A stretch of DNA of 47,632 bases from Candidatus Limosilactobacillus excrementigallinarum (GCA_019117445.1 DWZS01000081.1:1-47632); one strand, 5' to 3'. Numbered from the stretch's first letter, positions 23,374-33,908 are shown. Notes: a model not told the origin generated them from the letters alone. A program made the numbers and translations.

Positions 23374-26025
23374 TTATTGATTTAAATAATCGTTAGCTTG
23401 TTGCAAAGCTTGTTTGATACCAGCAGGATTTTTCCCACCTGCTTGTGCTAAGGTTGGCCGGCCACCGCCACCACCGTTGATGGCAGGAGCAATCGCCTTA
23501 ATCAAATCACCGGCCTTAACTTTTTTGGCCTTCGTATCGCTAACGGCAACCAATAAGTTAGCCTTATCCCCATTGGCCGTTGCTAACACTAAGAAATCAG
23601 ATTGGCCCTTAGCTCGCCATTGATCAGCCAATTGTCGTAATTGCCCCATCCCAGCAACATTCAATTCTGCTGCAATCAGTCGACCCTGCTTAGTGTCCTG
23701 AACGTCATCAAACACTTGTGATGCCTGTTGAGTAGCAATCTTTGCTTGGAGACTAGCGTTATCCTTCTCTAAATCCTTTAACTGTGTTTGCAGTTCTTGA
23801 ACCCGATGTGGAACTTCCTTTTCTTGGCTAACCTTTAACTCATTAGCGATTGTATCTAAAAGATCGGCCCGTTCTTGCATAAATTTAAAGGCATCACTAC
23901 CAGTAACGGCTTCAATCCGTCGAATTCCAGCACCAACTCCGGCTTCGGAAACAATCTTGAACAGCCCTAATTCATTCGTATTTTGAACATGATCTCCACC
24001 ACAAAATTCGGTGTTGTAGTCACCAATCTTGACTACCCGGACCTTATCACCATACTTATCAGAGAAGAGGGCGATAGCACCCATTTCCTTAGCTGAGTCA
24101 ATATCGGTTTCCACTGTGGTAACCGGAATTTCCTTCCAGATTTGATCATTTACCATTTTCTCAACTGCTTTTAAGTCTTCAGCAGTGACCTGCCCAAAGT
24201 GGTTAAAATCAAACCGTAAGTAATGCTCTTCAACAAGTGAACCTGCTTGTTGCGTATGACCGCCCAGAACGTTCCGCAATGCCTGATCTAAGAGGTGGGT
24301 TGCCGTATGGTTCTTTTCAATCTTAAGGTGACGAATTCGATCAACAACTAAACGGTACTTAGCACCCAGTTTAATTGGTGCGGTCAGCTTAACCCGGTGA
24401 AGATTCTGCTGATGAGGAGCATGTTGGACGTCCACAACTCGGCCCACTTGATGACCATAATTATCAATAATGTCACCAGTATCGGCCACTTGACCACCCA
24501 TTTCAGCATAGAACGGCGTTACATCAAAAATCACTTCAATGTCATCCGCTTGGGGGTCCGCTTCTTGGACGTGCTGACCATCCGCAGTTAAACCAATTAC
24601 CTTCGCATCATCAACACTCAATTGGTGATAACCAACGTATTTGCTTGGTTCTGTAAAGTCAGTCCAAACGTCAGTCTGCACACCCATTCCATTATCAATA
24701 TCACGCGCGTTTCTAGCCCGATTTTGTTGTTCAGTCATGGCAGCTTCAAAGCCTGCTTGATCAACGGTTAACCCTTCATCACTTGCGTATTCCTTGGTTA
24801 ATTCAATTGGGAACCCATAGGTATCATATAGTTTAAAGGCCGTCTTCCCGTCAATTTCATTCGTACCATTTTGCTTGGCATCGTCAATGACGTTGTTTAG
24901 TAGATTTAATCCACCGTTTAACGTTGTACTAAACCGTTCTTCCTCTGATTTAATTACGGAGGAGATGTAGTCAGCATTCTCTAACACATCTGGATAGTAA
25001 TCCTTCATAATCTCGCCCACTGTTGGTACCATCTTGGCCAAGAATGGTTCATCAATTCCGAGCTTTTTACCAGCAACTACTGCTCGCCGCAGTAGACGAC
25101 GAATAACGTATCCACGACCCATATTGGATGGTAAAGCACCATCACCAATTGCAAAAGTAATTGTCCGAATATGATCAGCGATAATCTTAAATTGGACATC
25201 ATCGGCATCATTTTGTCCATACTGCTTATTTTGGCTAAACGTCTCCGTCTGCTTAATTAAGGGCATAAAGAGGTCCGTTTCAAAATTAGTTGGAGCATTT
25301 TCAAAAATTGACACTACCCGTTCCAAACCCATCCCCGTATCAATATTCTTATGTGGCAGTGGTTCATAAGTATCTTCAGGAGTATGGTTAAATTGACTGA
25401 AAACAATGTTCCAAATCTCTAAATAACGTTCGTTTTCGCCACCGGGATAGTTTTCTGGATCATCTTCAGCAACATTATTCATTTCCTGACCACGGTCATA
25501 GAAGATTTCAGTATCCGGGCCAGAAGGGCCTTGACCAATATCCCAGAAATTATCCTTATTCTGAATCAGATGATTTTCTGGCACTCCGGCTGCCCGCCAG
25601 TAATTGTAAGCATCATGATCCTTCGGATAGTAAGTAACGTATAGCTTTTCTGGATCAAAACCAAACCATTCATCACTAGTTAATAGTTCCCAGGCCCATG
25701 GAATAACTTCTTTCTTGAAGTAATCACCCACGGAAAAGTTTCCGAGCATTTCAAACATTGTATGGTGACGGGCCGTTTTACCAACGTTTTCAATATCATT
25801 AGTCCGAATACTCTTTTGCGAACTAGTCATTCGTGGGTTGTCCGGTACCACTTTGCCATCAAAGTACTTTTTCATTGTGGCCACACCAGAGTTAATCCAC
25901 AATAGGGTTGGGTCATCAACTGGTACTAGTGAGCGACTTGGCATTTCCTTATGACCATGCTGGATAAAGAAGTCCAGATACATCCGCCGCACTTGCGCAC
26001 TATTTAATTTCTTCAGTTTTTTCAT
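23374..26025 (-). CDS. alaS: Alanyl-tRNA synthetase
   Basis: Charges tRNA-Ala with alanine. It has 883 residues with all domains: the class II catalytic core near the N-terminus (FFIQHGH, LWINSGVATMKKYFDG), the editing domain with HTATH and CGGDH zinc/editing motifs, and the C-Ala domain with the glycine-rich GGGGGRPTLAQAGG. The start is the ATG at 26025 with GGAGGAAGA upstream, since the extra ten codons of the longer frame lie in the leader. Expression is controlled by the alanine T-box in front of it. Confidence 0.97.
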   Translation of the reverse strand: MKKLKKLNSAQVRRMYLDFFIQHGHKEMPSRSLVPVDDPTLLWINSGVATMKKYFDGKVVPDNPRMTSSQKSIRTNDIENVGKTARHHTMFEMLGNFSVGDYFKKEVIPWAWELLTSDEWFGFDPEKLYVTYYPKDHDAYNYWRAAGVPENHLIQNKDNFWDIGQGPSGPDTEIFYDRGQEMNNVAEDDPENYPGGENERYLEIWNIVFSQFNHTPEDTYEPLPHKNIDTGMGLERVVSIFENAPTNFETDLFMPLIKQTETFSQNKQYGQNDADDVQFKIIADHIRTITFAIGDGALPSNMGRGYVIRRLLRRAVVAGKKLGIDEPFLAKMVPTVGEIMKDYYPDVLENADYISSVIKSEEERFSTTLNGGLNLLNNVIDDAKQNGTNEIDGKTAFKLYDTYGFPIELTKEYASDEGLTVDQAGFEAAMTEQQNRARNARDIDNGMGVQTDVWTDFTEPSKYVGYHQLSVDDAKVIGLTADGQHVQEADPQADDIEVIFDVTPFYAEMGGQVADTGDIIDNYGHQVGRVVDVQHAPHQQNLHRVKLTAPIKLGAKYRLVVDRIRHLKIEKNHTATHLLDQALRNVLGGHTQQAGSLVEEHYLRFDFNHFGQVTAEDLKAVEKMVNDQIWKEIPVTTVETDIDSAKEMGAIALFSDKYGDKVRVVKIGDYNTEFCGGDHVQNTNELGLFKIVSEAGVGAGIRRIEAVTGSDAFKFMQERADLLDTIANELKVSQEKEVPHRVQELQTQLKDLEKDNASLQAKIATQQASQVFDDVQDTKQGRLIAAELNVAGMGQLRQLADQWRAKGQSDFLVLATANGDKANLLVAVSDTKAKKVKAGDLIKAIAPAINGGGGGRPTLAQAGGKNPAGIKQALQQANDYLNQ

Positions 26026-26039
26026 TCGTCTCTCTTCCT

Positions 26040-26246
26040 CCAAAAGAAAAACCATCCCTGCATACAGAGACGCCGAAAGCGCGGTACCACTCTGTTTGCA
26101 ACGATGGATCGTTAACCTCTTTTGATTCCCAAGCGGGATTTATTCACTTATCTTACTGGGGAGCAATAAAAAATCTTCAGAATCCTTTTCACCAACCAGG
26201 ATCTCTCTAAACATTCCGATCATCTACCATGTCCCAGACGGATTTT
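26040..26246 (-). promoter_or_regulatory. T-box leader of alaS (alanine)
   Basis: A tRNA-sensing riboswitch on the minus strand. The T-box core AGAGTGGTACCGCG is at 26080-26093; its TGGT bulge pairs with the ACCA end expected for tRNA-Ala. The terminator hairpin CGTCTCTG/CAGGGATG (26053-26072) with a T-run competes with pairing between AGAG and CTCT. Stem I with an AGAGAG-type motif (near 26200-26210) carries a GCU alanine codon at 26162-26164, the likely specifier. Uncharged tRNA-Ala should allow read-through into alaS. Confidence 0.88.
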
Positions 26247-26275
26247 ATTATAACTTTCCCAATGCATAAAATCAA
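26247..26275 (-). promoter_or_regulatory. Promoter of the alaS leader
   Basis: On the minus strand TTGATT (26270-26275), a 17-nt spacer and perfect TATAAT (26247-26252). The -35 overlaps the stop codon of the helicase gene. Confidence 0.8.
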
Positions 26276-27660
26276 CGGCCTAATGACTGCTTTTTCCTTT
26301 CGGCTCGATGCTGACGTTGACGCGCCCGCTTGGCCTTCCGAATTTTATGACGTTGCTCTTGCTTTGCCTGTTGTCGAGCCTCTTCTTTAATTTTATTCCG
26401 AATCCGCTTCTTATAACCAGGCTTAACCTTTTTCTTGGTTTTTTTGACAAAGCCCTTCATAGTCGGATCCAGGGCCTTCTTACGACGCTTATAACCGCGT
26501 CGGCGATTTCGATCATAGGTTGTCTTGATCCGGCCATTGCTGAGTATCTTCGGAATGAACTTAATTCCTCGTTCTTCTAATTTGGCAATTAAATCATCTT
26601 CATAAGGTTCATACAGCGTAATTGCCGTTCCCTGAAGATTACCCCGTCCGGTACGGCCGACCCGGTGAATAAAATATTCCAAATCAGTTGGAATATCATC
26701 ATTAATCACCAGTGAGACCCCTTCAATGTCAATTCCGCGTGCCGCTAGATCAGTGGCGACCACATATTGAAAGTCTAAGTTACGCACTTGGCGCATCATC
26801 TTTTTACGTTCCCGTGGTTCAAGTCCCCCGTGAATAAGAGCTACTTTCAGGCCCTGTTCCGTTAGGTAATGATAAATCTCTGTTGCCCGTTCACGGGTAT
26901 TAGCGAACACTAATGCCAAGAAAGGTTCCCCCATCGTCAGCAATTCGTAAATCAGTGAATTCTTATCATGGCCCTTAGTAGACATTAACCAATTCTCTAC
27001 ATTTGGGTTAATCACCGTTTCAGTGGGAATCTCTTCTACAACCGGATTTTCTAAATACTTCTTTAGAAACGGCCGGAGCCCAACTGGAATGGTCGCGGAA
27101 AAGACCATCATTTGTAGCTTTTCCGGAAAGTGACCGGCAATCTGGTCAACCTGTTCCAAGAAGCCCATGTCCAAGGTCATATCAGCTTCATCAATCACAA
27201 ATTGAGTTGCTAAATGAACGTCTAGCGCTCCTGAATTAATCAAGTCTAAAATTCGTCCTGGCGTTCCAATGACTACTTGGGGTTGTTTCCGCTTTAATTG
27301 TTCAATTTGATGCTCTTTATCCGTTCCACCAACGTAATTGTGAATCGTAAATGGTTCTGGGGCAAACTTGTTCAACTGCTTGGCAGCATTATAAGTCTGC
27401 GTAGCCAATTCACGGCTTGGCGCTGTCACAACTGCTTGTACCCTTTGTTCATTTACGTCCATCATTGAAAAAATGGGTAATAAAAATGCATGTGTTTTCC
27501 CTGAACCAGTTTGCGATTGGCCAACGACATTTTCACCCTTTAAAACTTCCGGAATCACCCGTTCCTGAACCGGAGTTGGCTGAACAAAATTAATGGACTT
27601 TGACTTTAACGCAGTCAGCAGCCAAGGTTTTAGTTTAAAATCAGCAAACGTTGTTGTCAT
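26272..27660 (-). CDS. cshB: DEAD-box RNA helicase (CshB-like)
   Basis: An ATP-dependent RNA helicase of 462 residues acting in ribosome assembly or RNA turnover. Motifs in order: FVQPTPVQ (Q motif, about 25-32), Walker A SQTGSGKT, PSRELATQ, GTPGRILD, VIDEADMTLDMGF, SATIP, LIHGGLEPRERKK and HRVGRTGRG. From about residue 385 the tail is extremely basic (Arg/Lys/Gln repeats), a general RNA-binding extension. The CshB/YqfR name is by overall similarity and size. It follows nrnA by 10 nt and is probably cotranscribed with it. Confidence 0.88.
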   Translation of the reverse strand: MTTTFADFKLKPWLLTALKSKSINFVQPTPVQERVIPEVLKGENVVGQSQTGSGKTHAFLLPIFSMMDVNEQRVQAVVTAPSRELATQTYNAAKQLNKFAPEPFTIHNYVGGTDKEHQIEQLKRKQPQVVIGTPGRILDLINSGALDVHLATQFVIDEADMTLDMGFLEQVDQIAGHFPEKLQMMVFSATIPVGLRPFLKKYLENPVVEEIPTETVINPNVENWLMSTKGHDKNSLIYELLTMGEPFLALVFANTRERATEIYHYLTEQGLKVALIHGGLEPRERKKMMRQVRNLDFQYVVATDLAARGIDIEGVSLVINDDIPTDLEYFIHRVGRTGRGNLQGTAITLYEPYEDDLIAKLEERGIKFIPKILSNGRIKTTYDRNRRRGYKRRKKALDPTMKGFVKKTKKKVKPGYKKRIRNKIKEEARQQAKQEQRHKIRKAKRARQRQHRAERKKQSLGR

Positions 27661-27670
27661 AATATCCTCA

Positions 27671-28618
27671 CTATCTATCTTGACTAGTTAATTTCTCTAA
27701 TTCTTCCACAATCTGGTTAATTTCCGCTAAATCGGCTGCTTTGGCCCCACTGGCTAATTCATGGCCACCGCCTCGGTGCTTCTTCGCCAGTTCATTAATT
27801 GCTGGACCCTTAGAGCGGAGCCGGACACGGAAGTGACCATCCTCTTGTTCGACAAAAATCGCCCACGCCTTAACCTCATTAATGCGTCCTGGCAAAGGAA
27901 CTACCGCTGACGTTCCCGCTTCGGTTAATCCAAAGCGTTTCAAAACTTCTGAACTCAGAACAACATAACCAGCCCCGCTTTCGGAAATGGTTAAATTCTC
28001 GTAAACGTATGCGGACAGTCGTGCAAGCGGAACTGTAATTTGATTTTCTCGTTGACTAATTGCAGCTGCATCTGCTCCATGGTCAATTAACGCCCCCGCA
28101 ACTAACATCGTGCGAGCTGTCGTTGCAGGATATAGGAAACGGCCAGTATCACCAACAATTCCTGCATATAAGGCATTTGCCGCTTTCTTTGGTAACTTCA
28201 AATCATCAGCAAAGTGTTGATAAAAATCATAAATCATTTCTGAACAACTTGATGCTTCTGGACGGACCCACATTAAGTCGCCAAAAGGTTCATCATTCGG
28301 ATGGTGATCAATTTTGATTAACTTATCCCCATTATCAAATCGCCGGTCATCAATCCGGGGCGCATTAGCCGTATCAACAACAATGACTAACGCATCATTA
28401 AACTCAGCTGATTTAAGATCATTCATCTGACCAATCCAACTCAAACTTGGAAAATCCTTGCCGACAACATAAACATCCTTATAAGGAAAGGAAGCTTTGA
28501 TAATTTCCGCTAATCCAACCTGAGAGCCAAACGCATCTGGATCTGGGCGTTGGTGCCGATGAATAATAATCTTTGGGTATTTTTTAATTTCTTGATAGAT
28601 TTGGTTCAAAATTTCCAT
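27671..28618 (-). CDS. nrnA: Bifunctional oligoribonuclease / pAp phosphatase NrnA
   Basis: A DHH/DHHA1 phosphoesterase of 315 residues that degrades short oligoribonucleotides and dephosphorylates pAp. Visible motifs are HRHQRPDPDAFGSQ (20-33), VVDTANAPR, the DHH motif in KIDHHPND (about 104-111), GDTGRF, and the C-terminal DHHA1 glycine motif RGGGHELASGA near 282-292. A ribosome binding site AAGGAG is present. Together with the helicase it forms a likely RNA-turnover unit. Confidence 0.93.
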   Translation of the reverse strand: MEILNQIYQEIKKYPKIIIHRHQRPDPDAFGSQVGLAEIIKASFPYKDVYVVGKDFPSLSWIGQMNDLKSAEFNDALVIVVDTANAPRIDDRRFDNGDKLIKIDHHPNDEPFGDLMWVRPEASSCSEMIYDFYQHFADDLKLPKKAANALYAGIVGDTGRFLYPATTARTMLVAGALIDHGADAAAISQRENQITVPLARLSAYVYENLTISESGAGYVVLSSEVLKRFGLTEAGTSAVVPLPGRINEVKAWAIFVEQEDGHFRVRLRSKGPAINELAKKHRGGGHELASGAKAADLAEINQIVEELEKLTSQDR

Positions 28619-28651
28619 AATGTTCTCCTTATTAATTAATCATGATCCTAA

Positions 28652-28682
28652 ATAAAAAAAGCTGGGATTGCTCCCAACTTTT
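28652..28682 (-). terminator. Terminator after yajC, end of the mutS-yajC operon
   Basis: AAAAGTTGGGA and TCCCAGCTTTT (one mismatch) around a 4-nt loop, then T7 on the minus strand. Confidence 0.8.
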
Positions 28683-28686
28683 CTCA

Positions 28687-29100
28687 CTATTTAGCTGAAT
28701 CTTGATGATCATCAACTTCAGCAGAATCCTTGGCATCATCAGCCGCGGCTTCTTTAGGAGCAGCTTCTTCTGCAGGAGCATCTTGAACTGCTTTATCTGC
28801 TGGATTTTCTTCAACATTCTTTGCTGATTGGTTAGCAGCAACGACCCGTTGAACAGCAACTAGGTCAAACGTTAAGTAAATTCCTTCACAGTCAAGCGTA
28901 ACTGTTTGTTCTTTTTCGTTGACTTCACTTACTACACCGTGCAAACGGCTAATCGTTACCACGTGATCGCCCGGTTGCAACTTGCTCATCATTGCCTGAT
29001 GTTCTTTGCGTTGCTTTTGTTGAGGACGAATCATGAAGAAATACATGAAGACCACCATCAAAACAATCAAAATGATGCTTGACATACCTTGACTACCCAA
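28687..29100 (-). CDS. yajC: Preprotein translocase subunit YajC
   Basis: A small membrane protein that joins the SecDF part of the Sec translocase. It has 137 residues: an N-terminal membrane segment (about 7-22), the family block MIRPQQKQRKEHQAMM, and the GDHVVTISRLHGVV core. The last 45 residues form an acidic Ala/Asp/Glu-rich tail longer than in many homologues. The start is a TTG at 29098-29100 with AAGGGATGA upstream; a downstream ATG at codon 6 is the alternative. It ends the mutS-yajC operon. Confidence 0.92.
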   Translation of the reverse strand: MGSQGMSSIILIVLMVVFMYFFMIRPQQKQRKEHQAMMSKLQPGDHVVTISRLHGVVSEVNEKEQTVTLDCEGIYLTFDLVAVQRVVAANQSAKNVEENPADKAVQDAPAEEAAPKEAAADDAKDSAEVDDHQDSAK

Positions 29101-29164
29101 TATTCTTCATCCCTTCTAAAAATAATTCATCTTTAAGAATACCAAAAAACAAGGGTAATTACCA

Positions 29165-30253
29165 CTATCTTATTTCAACCTCAGTATAATATTTAGCGAT
29201 CCGCCACAGGTCATTAATTTTTACTGAATTTTCTGTTTGAATCGCATCCCGGAATTGTTCAACAAAACTATTGATCCACCACCAATTGTTCAATCCTAAA
29301 TAATGGTCAGCTAAGGGGTCGCGCTGATGGTTAAGATAGTGTAAGTAAGCACACGTAACCGTAACCTGTGTTGCGGAATGCACAGTTATTAATCGTGAAT
29401 CATCCTGATATTTTTCATGACCAATCCGACAAGCGCCTGTTGCTGTGTATAGCTCACCACGATGAGCAGCCTCCATTGGTGACGCAGTGATTACAATATC
29501 GACACCCAAACGCAGTGCAGCAAATATTTGCCAACTATCTGATGCAATGATCAGCCGAGGACGATCATTTGGCAATAGGTCACAAGTCTCTTTAACAATC
29601 CGATACCACTCTTCAGGTTCATCTGGCAGATCAGCAATTAAGTAACCACATTTGTCACCTAATTCGGTAATACAGTGGCTACGAAGCGCTCGCAAACCAG
29701 CGCCAACAACCACTCCCCACTCACTATTGACTTGTTTCTGCCATGTGATGTTCAATTCGACTGCAGTCTTTAAATCATCAACTGGTGCATAGTAGTCCGG
29801 AACTTGGTAAATGGGGAATTGAATATCAGCTTTACCCAGAATTTGGAAGCGGTTAGCTTGGTAACTCGTTAACCGTTTGTGAGCGTGAGTAAAAGGTTCT
29901 TCATAACGAATCCCCAGCTCACCAGCATTCTTCTTAACCTTCTGCATTGGTCCAAACTCCGCCACCAATGACATTAAAGGTCGTGGCCAGCTCATGAACT
30001 TTTGCAATGAACCAAGTTTTTGCATTGCTTTTTCACCAGGCTGAACAAAGAATGGTAACGCCGGTACCACTAAGCCTTGGCATTCTAGCGATGCTAATTC
30101 AGTCATCGTTAATGGACTGACCGCCCCTCGCTTTGCAAAGGGAATCACTGCTGGTGTTTGAATTGAACCATGGTCAGTAATTAGTTCGCCCCTCCGTAGT
30201 TGTCCATTCCCAGAACGTGAAGCTAAAATTTTAAACTGATTTTCCATTGCCAT
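29165..30253 (-). CDS. TGT-fold protein lacking the catalytic and zinc residues
   Basis: A 362-residue homologue of tRNA-guanine transglycosylase, recognised by TDHGSIQTPAVIP (26-38), LQKFMSWPRP (83-92), the RGELYTATG block (265-273) and the VEQFRDAI helix (331-338). True Tgt exchanges guanine 34 for preQ1. Here the key residues are gone by my alignment with Bacillus Tgt. The DSGGFQ motif reads LVAEFG (96-101), so the catalytic Asp is Leu96. The FDEC Asp is Tyr149, and QGG reads GAG. The nucleophile Asp of DMFDCVLP is Ile255. The CxCxxC...H zinc ligands read about S293, T295, T298 and N323. The frame is intact, so it is a maintained pseudoenzyme or has a new activity. It sits between ruvB (8 nt) and yajC, the usual tgt site; queA is absent. 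Confidence 0.8.
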   Translation of the reverse strand: MAMENQFKILASRSGNGQLRRGELITDHGSIQTPAVIPFAKRGAVSPLTMTELASLECQGLVVPALPFFVQPGEKAMQKLGSLQKFMSWPRPLMSLVAEFGPMQKVKKNAGELGIRYEEPFTHAHKRLTSYQANRFQILGKADIQFPIYQVPDYYAPVDDLKTAVELNITWQKQVNSEWGVVVGAGLRALRSHCITELGDKCGYLIADLPDEPEEWYRIVKETCDLLPNDRPRLIIASDSWQIFAALRLGVDIVITASPMEAAHRGELYTATGACRIGHEKYQDDSRLITVHSATQVTVTCAYLHYLNHQRDPLADHYLGLNNWWWINSFVEQFRDAIQTENSVKINDLWRIAKYYTEVEIR

Positions 30254-30261
30254 TTCCCCAT

Positions 30262-31278
30262 TTAATTCGGCTCATAATTTAACCCTAAGTGTTCATATGC
30301 GGCTGGTGTTACTACTCGACCACGGGAAGTTCGTGACAGAAAGCCGATTTGTAATAAGTATGGCTCGTACATTTCCTCAATCGTATCGACTTCTTCACCA
30401 ATATTAGCAGCAATTGTTTTCACCCCGACCGGGCCACCGTGATACAGGTTAATCATTGTTAAAAGCATCTTCCGGTCGACTTCATCCAGGCCCTTGCCAT
30501 CAACTTGAAGTAAGTGGAGCGCCTTAACCACAATCTCATGATCAATTGCCGGCTTCTTAGCAACCTGAGCAAAATCGCGCACCCGCTTTAATAGCCGGTT
30601 GGCAATTCGTGGTGTCCCTCGCGACCGCAACGCTAATTCATGTGCTCCTGTCTGCTCAATTGAAATTTTAAAAATATCAGCACTCCGTAAAATAATTTGC
30701 TGAAGTTCTGCTGAATCGTAGTACGCCATATGTTCGACAATTCCAAAACGATCTCTCAAGGGGGCCGATAGTGCACCAGCCCGGGTGGTTGCCCCAATCA
30801 ATGTAAAGGGTGGTAATGGAAAGTGAACCGGATGTGCAGTCGGCCCTTCACCGACCACTATGTCAATATAGAAATCTTCCATGGCTGAGTACAGCATTTC
30901 TTCAACCACCTTCGGTAACCGGTGAATTTCATCAATAAAAAGAATATCCCCAGCTTGCAATTCATTTAATAGTGCTACTAAATCTCCAGGCTTTTCAATT
31001 GCCGGCCCACTGGTCGTTTTGATTTGCACGCCCATTTCATGCGCCACCACCATTGCTAACGTTGTTTTACCAAGGCCCGGTGGTCCATACAGCAAAACAT
31101 GGTCCAATGCTTCTGAACGAGATTTAGCAGCTGTGATGTAGACTTTTAATTCTTTTTTGATTTTATGCTGACCGATGTAATCATCCAAGGTCTGTGGACG
31201 TAAACTCTTTTCAATCACACTTTCATTTTCGTTAGTCGCTTGATTTGACATAATATTTTCAGCATCACTCACCATCAC
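30262..31278 (-). CDS. ruvB: Holliday junction helicase subunit RuvB
   Basis: The hexameric AAA+ motor that migrates Holliday junctions with RuvA. It has 338 residues: Walker A GPPGLGKT (65-72), Walker [11 protein letters not shown] (about 110-119), sensor motif ATTRAG and the C-terminal winged helix with the conserved [13 protein letters not shown] end. The N-terminal [12 protein letters not shown] is typical. A strong AAAGGAGG precedes the start; two adjacent ATGs are possible. Fifth-to-last role in the repair operon: directly after ruvA and before the Tgt-like gene. Confidence 0.97.
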   Translation of the reverse strand: MMVSDAENIMSNQATNENESVIEKSLRPQTLDDYIGQHKIKKELKVYITAAKSRSEALDHVLLYGPPGLGKTTLAMVVAHEMGVQIKTTSGPAIEKPGDLVALLNELQAGDILFIDEIHRLPKVVEEMLYSAMEDFYIDIVVGEGPTAHPVHFPLPPFTLIGATTRAGALSAPLRDRFGIVEHMAYYDSAELQQIILRSADIFKISIEQTGAHELALRSRGTPRIANRLLKRVRDFAQVAKKPAIDHEIVVKALHLLQVDGKGLDEVDRKMLLTMINLYHGGPVGVKTIAANIGEEVDTIEEMYEPYLLQIGFLSRTSRGRVVTPAAYEHLGLNYEPN

Positions 31279-31290
31279 ATCCTCCTTTCA

Positions 31291-31893
31291 CTAACTCAAT
31301 AGGGTAAGACCCTTCCGCAGATACTGGTCTGTTGAGAGACCTGCTTCTTGCTTCAGTGAACTAGCCACTTTTTTAACATCCTTTGCCGAATACCCCAATG
31401 CCTTTAATGCAGCTAAAGCATCCGCCAATTCAGGGTTGTCCTGATTATTCGTTGGCAACTGTTCAACTTGTGGTTGCAAGTCAAAGGTTGGCAATAGTGA
31501 GTCAACCTTATCCTGTAATTCAATAATGATTCGTGAAGCGGTTTTCTTACCGATTCCCGGAAATTTGGTAATATATGAAACATTGTTATTAGCAATTGCT
31601 TCGACTAATCCCTCATGATCAGGGTTAGCCAGAATTGCTAAAGCACTCTTTGGTCCAATGCCAGATACGGCTAATAATTTAGTAAAGAGACGCTTTTCTT
31701 CGGCATTATGAAAACCGAATAAACTAATCGCATCATCGCGAACTGCTTGATAGACGTAAATCTTAGTTGCATCTTCATTTAATGAATAGCTATAAGGGTT
31801 AGCAACTTGAACCCGAAAACCAACCCCATTCACCTCAATTACTAAATAATCAGGATGGGCTTCCGTAATGGTTCCCAGTAGATATTCGTACAT
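31291..31893 (-). CDS. ruvA: Holliday junction-binding subunit RuvA
   Basis: Binds four-way junctions and loads RuvB. It has 200 residues: the N-terminal OB fold ([20 protein letters not shown]), tandem helix-hairpin-helix motifs ([13 protein letters not shown] and [13 protein letters not shown], about 75-125), and the C-terminal RuvB-contact domain ([15 protein letters not shown]). It follows mutL by 14 nt in the repair operon. Confidence 0.96.
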   Translation of the reverse strand: MYEYLLGTITEAHPDYLVIEVNGVGFRVQVANPYSYSLNEDATKIYVYQAVRDDAISLFGFHNAEEKRLFTKLLAVSGIGPKSALAILANPDHEGLVEAIANNNVSYITKFPGIGKKTASRIIIELQDKVDSLLPTFDLQPQVEQLPTNNQDNPELADALAALKALGYSAKDVKKVASSLKQEAGLSTDQYLRKGLTLLS

Positions 31894-31907
31894 TCTCTTC
31901 CTCGTTT

Positions 31908-33896
31908 CTAATACTCATGATCATCAAAATCGTTGGCAAACGGTTGATGACTTTCTTGAATCCGTTTAAATAACTTCTCTAAGTCAGTATCAGTAAAGTG
32001 AATCAATACTGGACGGCCATGAGGACAATTAAATGGATTTTCACAATGCGGTAAAGTTTTTAATAGGGCCTTAGCTTGTAAAGCATCCAGATGGTGATTG
32101 GCTTTGATGGCCCGCTTACAGCTCATCATAATCGCCGTTTTGGCACGAAATTCTGCTACCGTAAGATGACCATTTTGAATTACCCAATCAATCATTTCAC
32201 GAGCAGTATCTTCTTCCTGACCATCAATAAACCAAGTCGGATGACTAGATAATAAAAAACTGTTTTGACCAAATTGTTCCAAGTGGAGACCAACCTGTTG
32301 CAAGGTGGTTAATTGTTCATTGATTTTTAAAGCCTCTGAGACGGAATAATTTAATACCAACGGCTGTAAAAAGTTTTGCTGATCTGCTGAAACCTGCCCA
32401 ATCGCTTTCCTAAACCGTTCATAGTTAACCCGTTCTTGGGCAGCATGTTGGTCAATAATATATAACCCATCAGAAGCCTGCGCTAATAAAAAGGTCCCTT
32501 GTAATTGACCAATGTATTGTAATTCAGGGAAGCGCTGTTGATCATGATCTCCTTGATCATTAATCGCCAAACTCACTTCTTCCGTCTGCCGGTTAGTCTC
32601 TTTCCTATTATTCACGTTGATTTGCTCATCACTAAACGGGGTTGCAACTTCATTTTGATATTTACGATCAAATTCCTTTAACCGCGGTTGTTGAAGTTCA
32701 GCCCGACTATGGATAACAATCGGTTTTTCAACAATACTATCCCTACTATCAGCTTTCGCCGGATTACTATGATCCGCCGTAACATGGGCAACATTTTCCG
32801 TGCTCGTTAAGTTAGCAGTTTGACTATACTTATCAGTTTTTTCCTCAACCACCGACAAATTCGGCGTGGTTAGTAATTGATCGGCTCGTTCGCCAACATC
32901 TGGAATTAAATTCTGCTGAGCAATTTTCTGCTGAATAGTCGTACTGATTAAGGTTGCCAGTTGTTGCTCCTTACTTAGACGAACCTCTCGCTTAGCAGGA
33001 TGTACATTAACGTCCACCAATAGTGGATCCAAGTCAATATTAACGACCACTACTGGATAGCGACCAACCATTAATTTAGAGCCGTAACCCTCAATAATCG
33101 CTTTTGTTAATTGGTAATTACGTACGTAACGATGATTGATAGTAATCGTCATGTACTGCCTGCTTGCACGGGTTAGTTCTGGTAAAGAAACAAGGCCATC
33201 AACCGTAAAGTCTGGATCAGCGCCGTGAATTGCTAACATTTTACGACCCACTTTGACCCCATAAATTGCTGCAATCACTTGTTGAACATTGCCATTTCCA
33301 GCCGACCGAAACATTTCCCGACCGTCATGAGTAAATGAAATCGCCACATCAGGATTGGCAAGCGCTAACCGGTTAATAATATCAACCATTCGACTAAGTT
33401 CCGTCTGCGGTGATTTGAGGTATTTTAGGCGAGCCGGAGTGTAAAAAAACAGTTCACTAACTTTGACATCCGTACCGCGCCGTGCTGGTGCAGCCTGAAA
33501 ATCTATTAGTTCGCCACCATGAAAGTGGATCATTGTTCCTGATGCCCCACCAGTCGCCGTTGTCATTACCACATCTGCAACTGAAGCAATACTTGGTAGC
33601 GCTTCGCCACGAAATCCCATCGTCTGCACGCGGAACAGGTCTTGCCGGGTGCTGATCTTACTGGTGGCATGACGCTTAAAAGCTTCTTTAACATCTTCCG
33701 TGGCAATTCCATCACCATCATCAATCACCCTTAATTCACCCAGACCTGCTTTGGTCACCACAATATCAATTCTTTTACTGCGAGCGTCAAGTGAGTTTTC
33801 AACTAACTCTTTGATAATTGAGGCTGGACGTTCGATTACTTCACCAGCCGCAATTTGATTAGCAAGTACATTATTCAACTCATGAATTTTACCCAA
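31908..33896 (-). CDS. mutL: DNA mismatch repair protein MutL
   Basis: Couples mismatch recognition by MutS to strand removal. It has 662 residues with the GHKL ATPase domain at the N-terminus ([38 protein letters not shown]), a variable linker (about 330-460), and a C-terminal dimerisation/endonuclease domain. The endonuclease motif reads [12 protein letters not shown], and the region near the end includes SCKRAIKAN and CPHGRP. It follows mutS by 12 nt. Confidence 0.96.
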   Translation of the reverse strand: MGKIHELNNVLANQIAAGEVIERPASIIKELVENSLDARSKRIDIVVTKAGLGELRVIDDGDGIATEDVKEAFKRHATSKISTRQDLFRVQTMGFRGEALPSIASVADVVMTTATGGASGTMIHFHGGELIDFQAAPARRGTDVKVSELFFYTPARLKYLKSPQTELSRMVDIINRLALANPDVAISFTHDGREMFRSAGNGNVQQVIAAIYGVKVGRKMLAIHGADPDFTVDGLVSLPELTRASRQYMTITINHRYVRNYQLTKAIIEGYGSKLMVGRYPVVVVNIDLDPLLVDVNVHPAKREVRLSKEQQLATLISTTIQQKIAQQNLIPDVGERADQLLTTPNLSVVEEKTDKYSQTANLTSTENVAHVTADHSNPAKADSRDSIVEKPIVIHSRAELQQPRLKEFDRKYQNEVATPFSDEQINVNNRKETNRQTEEVSLAINDQGDHDQQRFPELQYIGQLQGTFLLAQASDGLYIIDQHAAQERVNYERFRKAIGQVSADQQNFLQPLVLNYSVSEALKINEQLTTLQQVGLHLEQFGQNSFLLSSHPTWFIDGQEEDTAREMIDWVIQNGHLTVAEFRAKTAIMMSCKRAIKANHHLDALQAKALLKTLPHCENPFNCPHGRPVLIHFTDTDLEKLFKRIQESHQPFANDFDDHEY

Positions 33897-33908
33897 TTCA
33901 CATCATCC

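Noticed and set aside
23414..23623. Plus-strand open frame opposite alaS, and similar plus-strand frames opposite ackA, mutS2, recA and others
   Set aside because: They have no ribosome binding site or recognisable family and lie entirely over well-supported minus-strand genes, so they are shadows.
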